Part shown: one piece after another, positions 1-9,423 of the stretch
Layout of the letters: each line of letters starts with the position of its first letter
Numbering within the stretch: the stretch's first letter is position 1
From: BP-133 sp040756995
GTDB taxonomy: Bacteria > Actinomycetota > Acidimicrobiia > IMCC26256 > BP-133
Assembly (NCBI GenBank): GCA_040756995.1
Contig: JBFLYK010000029.1
Span: forward strand, 26,494-90,493
Length of the DNA: 64,000 bases
Direction: 5' to 3'
Notes under the pieces: generated by a model
Told to the model about the DNA's origin: nothing
The model's input: only the letters and a program-made list of their open reading frames with translations
The model's database searches: none
Program-made: the position numbers and the translations under genes

Positions 1-1
1 G

Positions 2-262
2 AGCTTCGAGGTGCTGTCGGCCGAGAATCCGTCCGTGCTGGCCTACATCCGGGAGCTCGGCGACGACGTGGTCCTGTGCGTCAACAATCTTTCCCGCTTC
101 GCCCAGCCGGTGGAGCTTTCGCTTCAGCGGTTTGAGGGTAGGACACCGATCGAGCTCCTCGGGCGGGTCCCCTTCCCGCGCATCGGCGAGCTCCCGTATC
201 TGCTGACGCTCGGGCCGTACGGGTTCTACTGGTTCCAGATCGTGGAGACGCCCCTGCAATGA
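2..262 (+). CDS. treS: Trehalose synthase, C-terminal end (partial)
   Basis: The reading frame is open to the left edge, so only the last 86 residues are present. They match the C-terminal beta-domain of maltose alpha-D-glucosyltransferase (TreS): a VNNLSRF strand and the closing GPYGFYWFQ motif typical of the family. TreS interconverts trehalose and maltose in the cytoplasm. The stop overlaps the maltokinase start (ATGA), which is the usual TreS-Pep2 arrangement of the GlgE glycogen pathway. The identification rests on the tail plus context; the catalytic domain lies outside the window. Confidence 0.82.
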   Translation, partial: SFEVLSAENPSVLAYIRELGDDVVLCVNNLSRFAQPVELSLQRFEGRTPIELLGRVPFPRIGELPYLLTLGPYGFYWFQIVETPLQ

Positions 263-1680
263 TCTCGCCCACCGCGCTGGCTCCCCAACTGGCTGAATAC
301 CTGCCCCGCCAGCGCTGGTTCGGAGCGAAGGACCGGAAGATCGACTTCGTCCGCATCCGCTCGACCGAGGTGCTCTCGGGCGAGGGTGAGTGGCCGGTGC
401 TGCTGAGGGTCGACGCCGAAGTGCACCTCGAGGGCACCGACGACGCCCGGTACCAGGTGTTCCTCGGCCTGCGCCCGACCGGCGTCGATCTCGACTTCCT
501 GTCGGGGCACGAGACCGCCGTCCTCGGCGAGTTCGACACCGCCCAGGGTTCGGCGCTGGTCTACGACGCCCTGCTCGACTCCGAACTGGCCCTGACGTTG
601 CTGCGGGTCGTGGCCCCCGACCTGGCGGCCGAGCGGGTGCGACCGCTGGGCGCCGAACAGTCGAACACGTCGCTGGTCTACGACGACCACATGATCCTCA
701 AGGTCTTCCGGCGGCTCACCGAGGGCCACAATCCCGAGGTCGAGGTCATCGAGACGCTGGCCCGGGTGGGGTTCACGGCGGTGCCGGAGCCGCTGGCGTC
801 GTGGCGGAAGGACGACGTCGACCTGGCCTTCCTGCAGCGGTTCCTGGCCGGGGCCACCGACGGCTGGAACATGGCCCTCACGTCGCTGCGGGAGCTGTTC
901 GCCGAGTTCACCATCGGCGCCCAGCCGCCGCCGGGCGACGCCATCGGGGCCGGGGGGATGCCGTTCGAGGCCACCGATCCGGCCGAGGCCCGGGGCGACT
1001 TCGCCGCCGAGGCCGAGCGCATCGGCGAGGTCACGGCCGAGATGCACCTGGCCATGGCCCGGGGCTTCGGCTGCACCAGGGTGAAGGGCGCCGACTGGGC
1101 CGACCTCATGGAGGAGCAGCTCGAACGGGTGCTGGGCCCTGGTGACGCCCGACTGCGCGACCGCGCCCGCCGGATCATCATCCGCCTCCGGGAGATCCCC
1201 GACCCCGGCCCGGCCATCCGGGTCCACGGCGACTACCACCTCGGCCAGGTGCTGCGGACCGACACCGGCTGGTTCATCCTCGACTTCGAAGGGGAGCCGG
1301 CCCGGCCGCTCGAGGAGCGGACCCGACCGTCGTCCCCGCTCAAGGACGTGTCCGGCATGCTGCGGTCGTTCTCCTACGCCCCGGCGGTCGCCCTCTCCTA
1401 CCAGGAGGACGACATGACCGAGCTCGGCCGGACGTGGGAGCACCGCAACCGGGACGCCTTCTTGAGCGGTTACCTCCGCAAGGCCCAGTACGACCCCGAC
1501 TCGGGGCAGGAATCGATCCTGCCGACCGACCCGGCCGTCCGCTCGGCGGTGCTGGCCGCCTTCGAACTCGACAAGGCGCTCTACGAGGTGGCCTACGAGC
1601 GGGCCAACCGGCCCGACTGGGCCCGTATCCCCCTGGAAGCCGTCACCCGGCTGACGAGCGAAGCAGCGAGGACAGCGTGA
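259..1680 (+). CDS. mak: Maltokinase
   Basis: A 473-aa maltokinase (Pep2 family) that phosphorylates maltose with ATP to maltose-1-phosphate, the donor for GlgE. The N-terminus has the LPRQRWFGAKDR motif seen in TreS-linked maltokinases. The phosphotransferase core has VHGDYHLGQ with Asp325 and the metal-binding DFEGEP with Asp342. The start overlaps the treS stop by four bases and the stop overlaps the glgB start (TGATG), so the three genes are translationally coupled. Length is normal. GlgE itself is not in the window and probably lies upstream. Confidence 0.93.
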   Translation: MISPTALAPQLAEYLPRQRWFGAKDRKIDFVRIRSTEVLSGEGEWPVLLRVDAEVHLEGTDDARYQVFLGLRPTGVDLDFLSGHETAVLGEFDTAQGSALVYDALLDSELALTLLRVVAPDLAAERVRPLGAEQSNTSLVYDDHMILKVFRRLTEGHNPEVEVIETLARVGFTAVPEPLASWRKDDVDLAFLQRFLAGATDGWNMALTSLRELFAEFTIGAQPPPGDAIGAGGMPFEATDPAEARGDFAAEAERIGEVTAEMHLAMARGFGCTRVKGADWADLMEEQLERVLGPGDARLRDRARRIIIRLREIPDPGPAIRVHGDYHLGQVLRTDTGWFILDFEGEPARPLEERTRPSSPLKDVSGMLRSFSYAPAVALSYQEDDMTELGRTWEHRNRDAFLSGYLRKAQYDPDSGQESILPTDPAVRSAVLAAFELDKALYEVAYERANRPDWARIPLEAVTRLTSEAARTA

Positions 1681-3917
1681 TGACGACCGGAACCAACCAC
1701 TCGCCCCCGTCCACCACCGTCGACCCGCTGAAGATCGAGCTCGAGCTGCTGGTCTCCGGTGAGCACGGTGACCCCCACCACATCCTCGGCGCCCACTCCG
1801 ACGGCGACGCCACGGTCGTGCGCGGCTACCGGCCCGACGCCGAGGCCATGACCGCCATCCTCCCCGACGGCCGGCGGATCGGTTTGGCCCGGGAACACCC
1901 CGCCGGCGTGTTCTGCGGCCGCATCGACCAACCGGTGACCGAGGTCCTCGACCGCGGCGGCTACCAGCTCGAGGTGCGCTATCCGGACGGCGGCACCTTC
2001 ACCGTCGACGATCCCTACCGCTTCTGGCCCACCCTCGGCGATCTCGACCTGCACCTGATCGGCGAAGGGCGCCACGAACAGATGTGGTGCAACCTCGGCG
2101 CCCACATCCGCCACCACCAGGGTGTGACGGGCACGTCGTTCGTGGTCTGGGCGCCCAACGCCCGGGGCGTCCGGGTGGTCGGCGACTTCAACTCCTGGGA
2201 CGGGCGCCTCCACCCGATGCGCCGCCTCGGGACCTCGGGTCTGTGGGAACTGTTCCTGCCCGGAGTCGACGAGGGCCAGAAGTACAAGTACGAGGTCATC
2301 GACGCCAACGGGCAGCTGCGCCTCAAAGCCGACCCGTTCGCCTTCGCCACCGAGCTGCCGCCGGGCACGGCCAGCGTCATCTTCCGGAGCGACTACCAGT
2401 GGAACGACGGCGACTGGATCGCCGCCCGGGAACGGAACGACCCGCTGCACGGCCCGTTCACGGTCTACGAGTGCCACCTCGGATCGTGGAAGCGGGTGCC
2501 CGAGGACGACGACCGGCCGCTCACCTACCGGGAGCTGGCCGAAGAGCTGCCCGGGTACCTCAAGGAACTCGGCTTCACCCACGTCGAGTTCCTCCCGGTG
2601 GCCGAGCACCCCTTCGCCCCGTCGTGGGGGTACCAGGTGTCGGCCTACTACGCCCCCACCAGCCGGTTCGGCACCCCCGACGACTTCCGCTACCTCGTCG
2701 ACAAGCTGCACCAGGCCGACATCGGCGTGATCGTCGACTGGGTCCCGGCCCACTTCCCCAAGGACGACTTCGCCCTCGCCCGCTTCGACGGCACGGCGCT
2801 GTACGAACACGCCGATCCCCGCCAGGGCGAGCATCCCGACTGGGGGACGCTGGTCTTCAACTTCGGCCGCAACGAGGTCCGCAACTTCCTGCTGGCCAAC
2901 GCCCTCTTCTGGGTGCACGAGTACCACATCGACGGCCTGCGGGTGGACGCCGTGGCCTCGATGCTGTACCTCGACTACTCCCGCAAGGAAGGCGAGTGGA
3001 TCCCCAACAAGTTCGGCGGCCGGGAGAACCTCGAGGCGGTCGACTTCCTGAAGGAGTTCAACACCACCGTCCTCGGCAAGTACCCGGGCGTGGTGACCGT
3101 GGCCGAGGAGTCGACGGCGTGGCCGATGGTGTCGCGCCCGACCTACGTCGGCGGGCTGGGCTTCATGTTCAAGTGGAACATGGGCTGGATGCACGACACA
3201 CTCGACTACTTCTCCCACGAGCCGATCCACCGCCGGTACCACCACCACGAGCTGACCTTCGGGATGCTCTACGCCTTCACCGAGAACTTCTGCCTGCCGC
3301 TCAGCCACGACGAGGTCGTCCACGGCAAGGGATCGCTGCTGCAGAAGATGCCGGGCGACCGCTGGCAGCAGCTGGCCAACCTGCGGGCCCTGCTGGCCTG
3401 GATGTGGGCCCACCCGGGCAAGAAGCTCCTGTTCATGGGGGCGGAGATGGCCCAGGACCGGGAATGGGCCCACGACCGCAGCCTCGACTGGCACCTGCTG
3501 CAGCACCCCAGCCACGCCGGGGTCGACAAGCTGCTCCGCACGCTCAACCACCTCTACCGGGAACGGCCGGCGCTGTGGGAGCAGGACTTCGAGTGGACGG
3601 GCTTCTCCTGGATCGACGCCAACGACACCGACCAGAGCGTCCTCTCCTTCCTCCGCTACCCGGCGGACCAGGAGCAGGGGACGCCGCTGGCCTGCATCGC
3701 CAACCTGACGCCCGTCCCCCGGGAGGGGTACCGGATCGGCGTCCCCCGGGGTGGCTGGTGGCGGGAGGTCCTCAACACCGACGCCCCCGACTTCTGGGGC
3801 AGCGGCGTGGTCAACGGCTCCATCTGCGCCGACGGCTACGCCTGGCACGGCCACGACCAGTCGCTGGCGCTGACCCTCCCGCCTCTGGCCGTGGTCTGGC
3901 TCGAACCGGAGGGCTGA
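1680..3917 (+). CDS. glgB: 1,4-alpha-glucan branching enzyme
   Basis: A GlgB of 745 aa from the ATG that overlaps the maltokinase stop. A longer frame upstream lies inside mak and is rejected. It makes alpha-1,6 branches in glycogen. Visible elements are an N-terminal CBM48-like region, a second one around GTSFVVWAPNARGVRVVGDFN, and the GH13 barrel with nucleophile Asp423 (GLRVDAVASM), acid/base Glu476 (AEEST) and the SHDEVVHGKG motif. A C-terminal all-beta domain follows. It is the last gene of the TreS-Mak-GlgB operon, and an inverted repeat follows its stop. Confidence 0.96.
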   Translation: MTTGTNHSPPSTTVDPLKIELELLVSGEHGDPHHILGAHSDGDATVVRGYRPDAEAMTAILPDGRRIGLAREHPAGVFCGRIDQPVTEVLDRGGYQLEVRYPDGGTFTVDDPYRFWPTLGDLDLHLIGEGRHEQMWCNLGAHIRHHQGVTGTSFVVWAPNARGVRVVGDFNSWDGRLHPMRRLGTSGLWELFLPGVDEGQKYKYEVIDANGQLRLKADPFAFATELPPGTASVIFRSDYQWNDGDWIAARERNDPLHGPFTVYECHLGSWKRVPEDDDRPLTYRELAEELPGYLKELGFTHVEFLPVAEHPFAPSWGYQVSAYYAPTSRFGTPDDFRYLVDKLHQADIGVIVDWVPAHFPKDDFALARFDGTALYEHADPRQGEHPDWGTLVFNFGRNEVRNFLLANALFWVHEYHIDGLRVDAVASMLYLDYSRKEGEWIPNKFGGRENLEAVDFLKEFNTTVLGKYPGVVTVAEESTAWPMVSRPTYVGGLGFMFKWNMGWMHDTLDYFSHEPIHRRYHHHELTFGMLYAFTENFCLPLSHDEVVHGKGSLLQKMPGDRWQQLANLRALLAWMWAHPGKKLLFMGAEMAQDREWAHDRSLDWHLLQHPSHAGVDKLLRTLNHLYRERPALWEQDFEWTGFSWIDANDTDQSVLSFLRYPADQEQGTPLACIANLTPVPREGYRIGVPRGGWWREVLNTDAPDFWGSGVVNGSICADGYAWHGHDQSLALTLPPLAVVWLEPEG

Positions 3918-3923
3918 CAACGC

Positions 3924-3971
3924 CAATTGGCGTTCCTTTTCCGGCACATGGCGGAAAAGGAACGCCAGTTG
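3924..3971. repeat. Near-perfect inverted repeat, copy 1 of a dispersed intergenic element
   Basis: Arms 3924-3943 and 3952-3971 pair over 19 of 20 bases around an 8-nt loop. CTGAC (3914-3918) and GTCAG (3973-3977) can extend the stem. It lies between the convergent glgB and acetyltransferase stops, so it could terminate both. There is no U-tract. The right arm CGGAAAAGGAACGCCAGTTG recurs exactly at 28616-28635, so this is a repeated element and not a one-off hairpin. Confidence 0.85.
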
Positions 3972-3973
3972 AG

Positions 3974-4933
3974 TCAGCGCCAGTCGTCGATCACCCAGGC
4001 GGAGTCGTCGTGGTAGGCGCTCTCGTCGGGACGGTGCATCGTCACGCCGATCAGCTGGGGCTTGTAGCCCCGGTCGAGGAGCGCCCGGTAGGCGCCGCGC
4101 CGCCCGGCGTTGACGCCGGCCACCACGACCTCGGCCCCGGACCGGACGGCGAAGGCCTCGCAGGCGGCGAGGAGGCGGCCGAAGCGGTCGGCGCCACCGG
4201 GACCGGGCAGGGCGGCGCCGAACTTGACGAAGCAGGCGCCGCTGCCGGCTTCAGAGCCGGCGCCGACGTGGCACACGGCGAAGGCGTCGGTCCCCCCGGC
4301 CGCCCCGAGGACGAGGACGGTGTCGCCGAGCTTCTGGGTGGCCGTGGCCTCGATCTCCCGGCTCAGGTCGAGGCCGGGATAGGTGGCGTCGGTGACCCGG
4401 GCGCAGCCGGCGGTGACCGTGGCGAGATCGGCCGAGTCGCCGGCCGTGCTCCACGGCCCGGCGGCGGCCTCGGCCTCGGCCGGCGGCGCCGGCGGCCGGG
4501 CCAGGACGGGGGTGAGGAACCGGGGCAGGAAGCCGAAGCGCTGGTAGAGGCTCACGTGTTTGGGACTGTGCCCGAACGTGAACAGGCCAGCGTGGGTGAC
4601 GCCCCAGCGGTCGAAGAACGGCATCGTCTCCGTGAGGAGGGCGCGGGCGACCCCCTTGTCCCATAAGGCCGGTTCGACCGTCAGCGGCCCGAAGAACCCG
4701 ACGCTGCCCCAGCGGGTGACGAAGTTCGTCCCGACCAGCCGCCCGTCCATCTCTGCGGCGAGGGCGCACGTCGGGTCGGCGGCCCAGCGGGTGCGGACGT
4801 AGTCGGCGTCGCCCATGAAACTGCCCGGGTCGGGAAGGCCGAGGAACGTGCCGAAGGCGAGGCGCATGATGCGGTCGGCCTCCCCCAGGTCGCCCTCCTG
4901 AAGGGGCCGGATCGTGACGTTGGTGTCAGCCAT
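3974..4933 (-). CDS. GNAT family acetyltransferase
   Basis: A 319-aa protein starting at the ATG of MADTNVTIRPLQEGDL; the frame runs further upstream into the GH57 promoter region but that part lacks domain similarity. The N-terminal half is a GNAT fold (VTIRPLQEGDLGEADRI, then a degenerate acetyl-CoA loop around VEPALWDKGVARALL). The C-terminal half looks like a second, divergent GNAT-like domain (FGRLLAACEAFAVRSG to GYKPQLIGVTM). A GGGAGG ribosome site precedes the ATG. The substrate is unknown. It is divergent from the GH57 gene and convergent with glgB. Confidence 0.75.
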   Translation of the reverse strand: MADTNVTIRPLQEGDLGEADRIMRLAFGTFLGLPDPGSFMGDADYVRTRWAADPTCALAAEMDGRLVGTNFVTRWGSVGFFGPLTVEPALWDKGVARALLTETMPFFDRWGVTHAGLFTFGHSPKHVSLYQRFGFLPRFLTPVLARPPAPPAEAEAAAGPWSTAGDSADLATVTAGCARVTDATYPGLDLSREIEATATQKLGDTVLVLGAAGGTDAFAVCHVGAGSEAGSGACFVKFGAALPGPGGADRFGRLLAACEAFAVRSGAEVVVAGVNAGRRGAYRALLDRGYKPQLIGVTMHRPDESAYHDDSAWVIDDWR

Positions 4934-4992
4934 GGCCAGTAGCCTCCCTGTCCGTGGAGGAGCCCGCCGGTCGCTCGTGGAATCCACGGAGG

Positions 4993-7557
4993 GTGAGTCC
5001 AACCTCCCTGGTGATCCACGCGCACTTCTACCAGCCTCCCAGAGAAAACCCCTGGACAGAAGAGGTGCCACGGGAGCCTTCGGCGGCGCCGTTCCACGAC
5101 TGGAACGCACGGATCTCCGCCGAGAGCTACCGACCCAACGCCTACGCCCGGATCTTCGACGGCGACGGGCGGGTGCTGTCGATCGTCAACAACTACGAGG
5201 AGCTGTCGTTCAACGTCGGCCCGACGCTGATGTCGTGGCTGGAGCGGCACCAACCCGACGTCTACGGCCGGATCCAGGAGGCCGAAGCGGGTGGGGGCGC
5301 CATCGCCCAGGCCTGGAACCACATGATCCTGCCGCTGGCCAACGAGCGCGACGTCCGCACGCAGATCCGGTGGGGCCTGGCCGACTTCCGCCACCGCTTC
5401 GGGCGGGAGGCGCCGGGCATGTGGCTGCCGGAGACGGCGGTGAACCAGTTCGTGCTGTCGGTCCTGGCCGAGGAGGGCATCCGGTTCACGATTCTGGCTC
5501 CCGGCCAGGTGGCGGCCATCCGGCCGCTCGCCGGGCGGGCCAGCCGGTCGCTGGCGGCGGTGCCGAACCGGGCCTGGAGCCCGATCGACGCCGACCATCC
5601 CATCGACACCCGGGTCGCCTACCGGTTCGTCCATCCCCGCAAAAAGAGCCTCGGGGTCGACCTCGTCGTCTACCACGGCGGCCTCTCCCACGCCCTGGCC
5701 TTCGAGTCGGTGACGAGCGAGGGGCTGGTCGACCGGGCGGCGGCCGCCGCCGGCCGGCGGGGCGGGCTGGTGGCCATCGCCCTCGACGGCGAGACCTTCG
5801 GGCACCACCACAAGTGGGCTGACCGGGCGCTGGCCTACGCCCTCACCGCCGAGGCCCCCCGCCGGGGCCTGGAGGTCACCAACCTGGCCGCCTGGCTGGA
5901 ACGGAACCCGCCGCTCTACGAAGCGCAGGTGCACGAGAGCGCCTGGTCCTGCGCCCACGGTGTCGGCCGCTGGTCCACCGACTGCGGCTGCTCCACCGGC
6001 GGCCCGGCCGGGGCTCACCAGCGGTGGCGGGCGCCGCTGCGGGCGGCGCTCGATCAACTGCGGGACACCGGCATCGAGGTGTTCGAACGGCGGGGGCCCG
6101 GGCTGTTCGTCGGCGGCGATCCGTGGGCGGCGCGCGACGCCTACGTCGACGTGCTGATCGGCGCGCTGTCCCGGGAGGAATTCGCCGCCCGCTGGGTGGA
6201 GCCGGGGGCCGATGCCGTGCTGGCCCTCACGCTGCTCGAGGCGCAGCGCAACGCCATGCTGATGTACACGTCGTGCGGCTGGTTCTTCTACGACCTCGCC
6301 GGCCTGGAGACCGTGCAGGTGCTCCGCTATGCCGCCCGGGTCTGCGATCTGCTGGCGGAGGCCGGCGAGCCGTCGCCGGAGCCGGCGCTGCTGGCCGCCC
6401 TGCGGGAGGCGCACAGCTTCGACCAGGGCGACGGCCGGCGCATCTGGGGTGCCCAGGTCGCCCCCGCCCGCGTCGACGCCAACCGGGTCGCCGCCCACCT
6501 CGCCCTGGCCGACCTCTTCGGCCTTCCCGAACCGTTCGAGGGCCGCCTGGGCGGTTTCGACGTGGAGACCCTGGACCGGGGTGGAGCGGCCCACCCCGCC
6601 GCCCTCGACCCGGGCTGGCAGCCGGTCAGGGCCCGGCGGGGCCCGCACGGCCGGCCCGACCGCTCGGAGGCCGACGCCGCGCCCCCCGACCACCGGGAAC
6701 CGGCCGCCCTGGCCTGGCGCCGCGTGCGGCTCGTCCATCGGCGCACCGGGCGGGTCCACGAACTGGTGGCCGCCGCCCTGCAGCTCGGCGACCAGGAAGC
6801 GATCGGCGCCGTACGCCGGGCCGACTGGCCCGACGACGCCGACGCCCTGGCCATGCTGCGCCAGGACATCGAGGCCGGACGGTCCGACGACGAGCTCGTC
6901 ACCCGGCTGGCCGATTCGTTCGTGACCGCCGGGGGCGGGCAGGCCTTCGACGTCTCGTCACTGCTGCCCGAGGCGGCCGAGGCCCTCCTCGACCGGGCCG
7001 CCGCCCACCTGGCCGACCACCTGGCCGCCGCCGCCGAGCCGTTCCTCAACGCCGCCCAGTGGGCCGCCCTGGCCCACCGGGAGCTGGCCGGGGGCGGCGA
7101 GCAGCACACGCCGGAATGGCCCTTCGCCCTCCGGGGCGCAGCCGAGACGGCCCTGGCCCACCGCATCGAGCTGCTGCTGGCGGCCGGTGATCTCGACGCC
7201 GCCGTCACCGTGGCCCGTCGGGCGCGGAGCCTCGGCCTGGCCGCCCTGACGTCGGCCGCCGGCGCGACGGCCCGCCAGGCGGTGAGCGCCACCGTCCTCG
7301 ACGCCGTCCGCCGGGCGGTGGCCGAAGGAGGCGGCGACTCGGCGCTCGACGCCGCCAACCCCGTCAAGGCGGCCCTCGACACCCTGGCCCTGGCCCGGGA
7401 GCTGGCCATCGACCCCGACCTCGACCGGGCCCAGGAACTGGTCTACGACACCGTTCGGGCCGCGGACCGCCCCGACCTGGCCCCGCTGGCCGAAGCCCTC
7501 AACCTCTCCCCCGCTCTCTTCGAGCCGGCCGACGCCGACATCCGTACGTCGGCCTGA
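4993..7557 (+). CDS. GH57 family glycoside hydrolase with DUF3536 region
   Basis: A large cytoplasmic protein, about 854 aa from GTG 4993. The N-terminal GH57 domain begins at LVIHAHFYQPPRENPW and includes AQAWNHMILPLANERD and MWLPETAVN. The rest matches the DUF3536 type of GH57 proteins (HESAWSCAHGVGRWSTDCGC; MLMYTSCGWFFYDL), which sit with glycogen and trehalose genes. The expected role is alpha-glucan hydrolysis or transfer, but activity of this subgroup is not well defined. The start is uncertain: GTG 4954, 4993 and 5011 are all in frame, and GGAGG at 4988-4992 fits none of them cleanly. Confidence 0.85.
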   Translation: MSPTSLVIHAHFYQPPRENPWTEEVPREPSAAPFHDWNARISAESYRPNAYARIFDGDGRVLSIVNNYEELSFNVGPTLMSWLERHQPDVYGRIQEAEAGGGAIAQAWNHMILPLANERDVRTQIRWGLADFRHRFGREAPGMWLPETAVNQFVLSVLAEEGIRFTILAPGQVAAIRPLAGRASRSLAAVPNRAWSPIDADHPIDTRVAYRFVHPRKKSLGVDLVVYHGGLSHALAFESVTSEGLVDRAAAAAGRRGGLVAIALDGETFGHHHKWADRALAYALTAEAPRRGLEVTNLAAWLERNPPLYEAQVHESAWSCAHGVGRWSTDCGCSTGGPAGAHQRWRAPLRAALDQLRDTGIEVFERRGPGLFVGGDPWAARDAYVDVLIGALSREEFAARWVEPGADAVLALTLLEAQRNAMLMYTSCGWFFYDLAGLETVQVLRYAARVCDLLAEAGEPSPEPALLAALREAHSFDQGDGRRIWGAQVAPARVDANRVAAHLALADLFGLPEPFEGRLGGFDVETLDRGGAAHPAALDPGWQPVRARRGPHGRPDRSEADAAPPDHREPAALAWRRVRLVHRRTGRVHELVAAALQLGDQEAIGAVRRADWPDDADALAMLRQDIEAGRSDDELVTRLADSFVTAGGGQAFDVSSLLPEAAEALLDRAAAHLADHLAAAAEPFLNAAQWAALAHRELAGGGEQHTPEWPFALRGAAETALAHRIELLLAAGDLDAAVTVARRARSLGLAALTSAAGATARQAVSATVLDAVRRAVAEGGGDSALDAANPVKAALDTLALARELAIDPDLDRAQELVYDTVRAADRPDLAPLAEALNLSPALFEPADADIRTSA

Positions 7558-7566
7558 CGCCCGGCT

Positions 7567-9423
7567 CTAGCCGGGGGCGCGCAGGGCCCGGAAGTCGCGG
7601 GCCCACTCGACCGTGCGGTCCATGTAGGCGTCGTAGGCGGCGGTGCCGAAGCGGCCGTAGGCGCCGTCGTAACCCGGGGAGAAGTAGCCGTCGGGGAACG
7701 TGTAGGGCCGGGCGGGCTCGATCTGGGTGCCCTCATGCCACTCGTTCCAGCTCGTGATGCTGACAACGTCGGCCCCGGCGTCGACGGCCGACCGCCAGAG
7801 GTAGTCGTAGCGCTCGCCGTTGCCCCGGGGGACGATGCCCCAGTGCGGGAAGCCCGCCCGGCGGGCGTCGACGCCGGGGGCGGTCGAGGGTGAGCAGAGC
7901 AGCCGGCGCTGGCGGGCCGCGCCGCAGGTGAGGGCCAACTGCGCCGCGCCGTAGTTCATGCCGTCGTAGGTGTAGATCCCGTCGAAACCGGCGGTGCGGG
8001 CGTACTCGGCGAACGCGCCGGACAGCATCGACCCGATGTTGCCGCTCTCGGCGAAGAACCGCATGTCGGGCTGGCCGGCCACCACCGGCGCCCAGTCCGC
8101 CGCCGCGCCCCAGGTGTCGGCCATGTACACGTACACGTCGGTGATGCCCAGGCTCCGCAGGTAGGCCAGGTCGCCGGCCGCACTGGCCATCGAGCGGCCC
8201 TTGTAGGGCTCGAGGTGAATGGCCAGCCGCAGCCCGGCGGCCCGCACGGCCTTCACCAGGTCGGGGAGCATCCAGTCCTCGTAGGCCCCTCGACCCCACC
8301 AGGAACTGACGACGGTGTCGACGCCGGAGGCCGCCATCTGCCGGGCCTGCTTCAGCAGGACGTCGGGGTCGAGCGAGCTGTAGAGCCCTTCGGCGGGATA
8401 GAAGTTGGCGCCGATGTCGTACGGCGGCGTGTGGTTGTTCTGCTCCCAGTGCCGGTAGGCCGTCCGGGGGGCGGTGGCCGGGGTGGCGTACCAGGGATAG
8501 AAGAAGATCGACACCTCGCCGGGGATGGTGGCCGGACGGGGAGCCAGGGCGACGACCGGCGCGGCCAGCCGCACGCCGCCGAGGCTGCCGGCGAACCCGG
8601 CGTCGCCGAAGCTGAAGATCCCGCCGTCGGAGCCGACGAGCCAGTAGCCGAGCCCCCGGGGCGTCGTGGCCATCGACACGACCGGGCCGGCCAGGCGCAC
8701 GCCGCCCACCGAACCGGCGAAGGGGGCGTCGCCGAAGGAGAAGATGCCGCCGTCGGAGGCGGCCAGCCAGTAGCCCCGCCCGCCGGGCGTGGCCGCCATG
8801 CCCACGATCGGCGCCTTCAACTTCACGGCGCCGGTGCTACCGAAGAAGGTGGCGTCGCCGAAGGAGAAGATTCCGCCGTCCGACGCCACCAGCCAGTAGC
8901 CGTTGCCACTGGCGGTGCGGGCCATGCCGACCACCGGCTTGGCCAGTTTCCGGCCGCCGGTGGAACCGAAGAAGCGGGCGTCACCGAAGGAGAAGACCCC
9001 GCCGTCCGACGCCACCAGCCAGTACCCCCGGCCCGACGGGGTGGCCGCCATGGTGACGATCGGCTTCTGCAACGTGATGCCGCCGGTGGAGCCGTAGAAG
9101 CCGGCGTCTCCGAAGGCGAAGACCCCGCCGTCCGACGCCACCAGCCAGTACCCCTTGCCCGACGGGGTGGCGGCCATCGTGACGATCGGCTTGTTCAGCC
9201 GCCGCCCGCCCATCGAGCCGTAGAACGGGGCGCCGCCGAAGGAGAAGACGCCGCCGTCGGAGGCGACCAGCCATGTCCCGGCGTCGGCCCGCGTCGGGGC
9301 GGTGGGCCCGGAAGGGAAGGGCACGACCGCGGCCGCCGCCGGCCGGTCGGGGACGATGACCGGCACGGCCACCAGGGTCAGCAGCACAGAGAGCCAGGAG
9401 GGAAGTCGTCGGGGACCGCGCAT
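7567..9423 (-). CDS. Secreted protein: six WLVASDGG repeats plus GH99-like domain
   Basis: About 618 aa from ATG 9423; a TTG five codons upstream is possible. A Sec-type signal peptide (RRLPSWLSVLLTLVAVPVIV, then AAAA) is followed by six tandem 42-aa repeats, each starting WLVASDGG(V/I)FSFGDA and ending in PSGRGY (about 8530-9273). The C-terminal half begins SIFFYPWYATP and resembles GH99/GH71-type endomannosidase barrels (VVSSWWGRGAYEDW, LAIHLEPYKGR, SITSWNEWHEGTQIEP). An extracellular glycan-degrading or surface role is likely. The repeats resemble small beta-propeller or adhesive modules common in Acidimicrobiia. The catalytic assignment is by fold resemblance only. Confidence 0.8.
   Translation of the reverse strand: MRGPRRLPSWLSVLLTLVAVPVIVPDRPAAAAVVPFPSGPTAPTRADAGTWLVASDGGVFSFGGAPFYGSMGGRRLNKPIVTMAATPSGKGYWLVASDGGVFAFGDAGFYGSTGGITLQKPIVTMAATPSGRGYWLVASDGGVFSFGDARFFGSTGGRKLAKPVVGMARTASGNGYWLVASDGGIFSFGDATFFGSTGAVKLKAPIVGMAATPGGRGYWLAASDGGIFSFGDAPFAGSVGGVRLAGPVVSMATTPRGLGYWLVGSDGGIFSFGDAGFAGSLGGVRLAAPVVALAPRPATIPGEVSIFFYPWYATPATAPRTAYRHWEQNNHTPPYDIGANFYPAEGLYSSLDPDVLLKQARQMAASGVDTVVSSWWGRGAYEDWMLPDLVKAVRAAGLRLAIHLEPYKGRSMASAAGDLAYLRSLGITDVYVYMADTWGAAADWAPVVAGQPDMRFFAESGNIGSMLSGAFAEYARTAGFDGIYTYDGMNYGAAQLALTCGAARQRRLLCSPSTAPGVDARRAGFPHWGIVPRGNGERYDYLWRSAVDAGADVVSITSWNEWHEGTQIEPARPYTFPDGYFSPGYDGAYGRFGTAAYDAYMDRTVEWARDFRALRAPG

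Noticed and set aside
226..3947. Very long minus-strand frames opposite mak and glgB
   Set aside because: They are antisense shadows caused by GC-rich third positions; their translations are low-complexity Arg/Gly/Pro/Val runs with no domain, and the plus-strand genes are certain.
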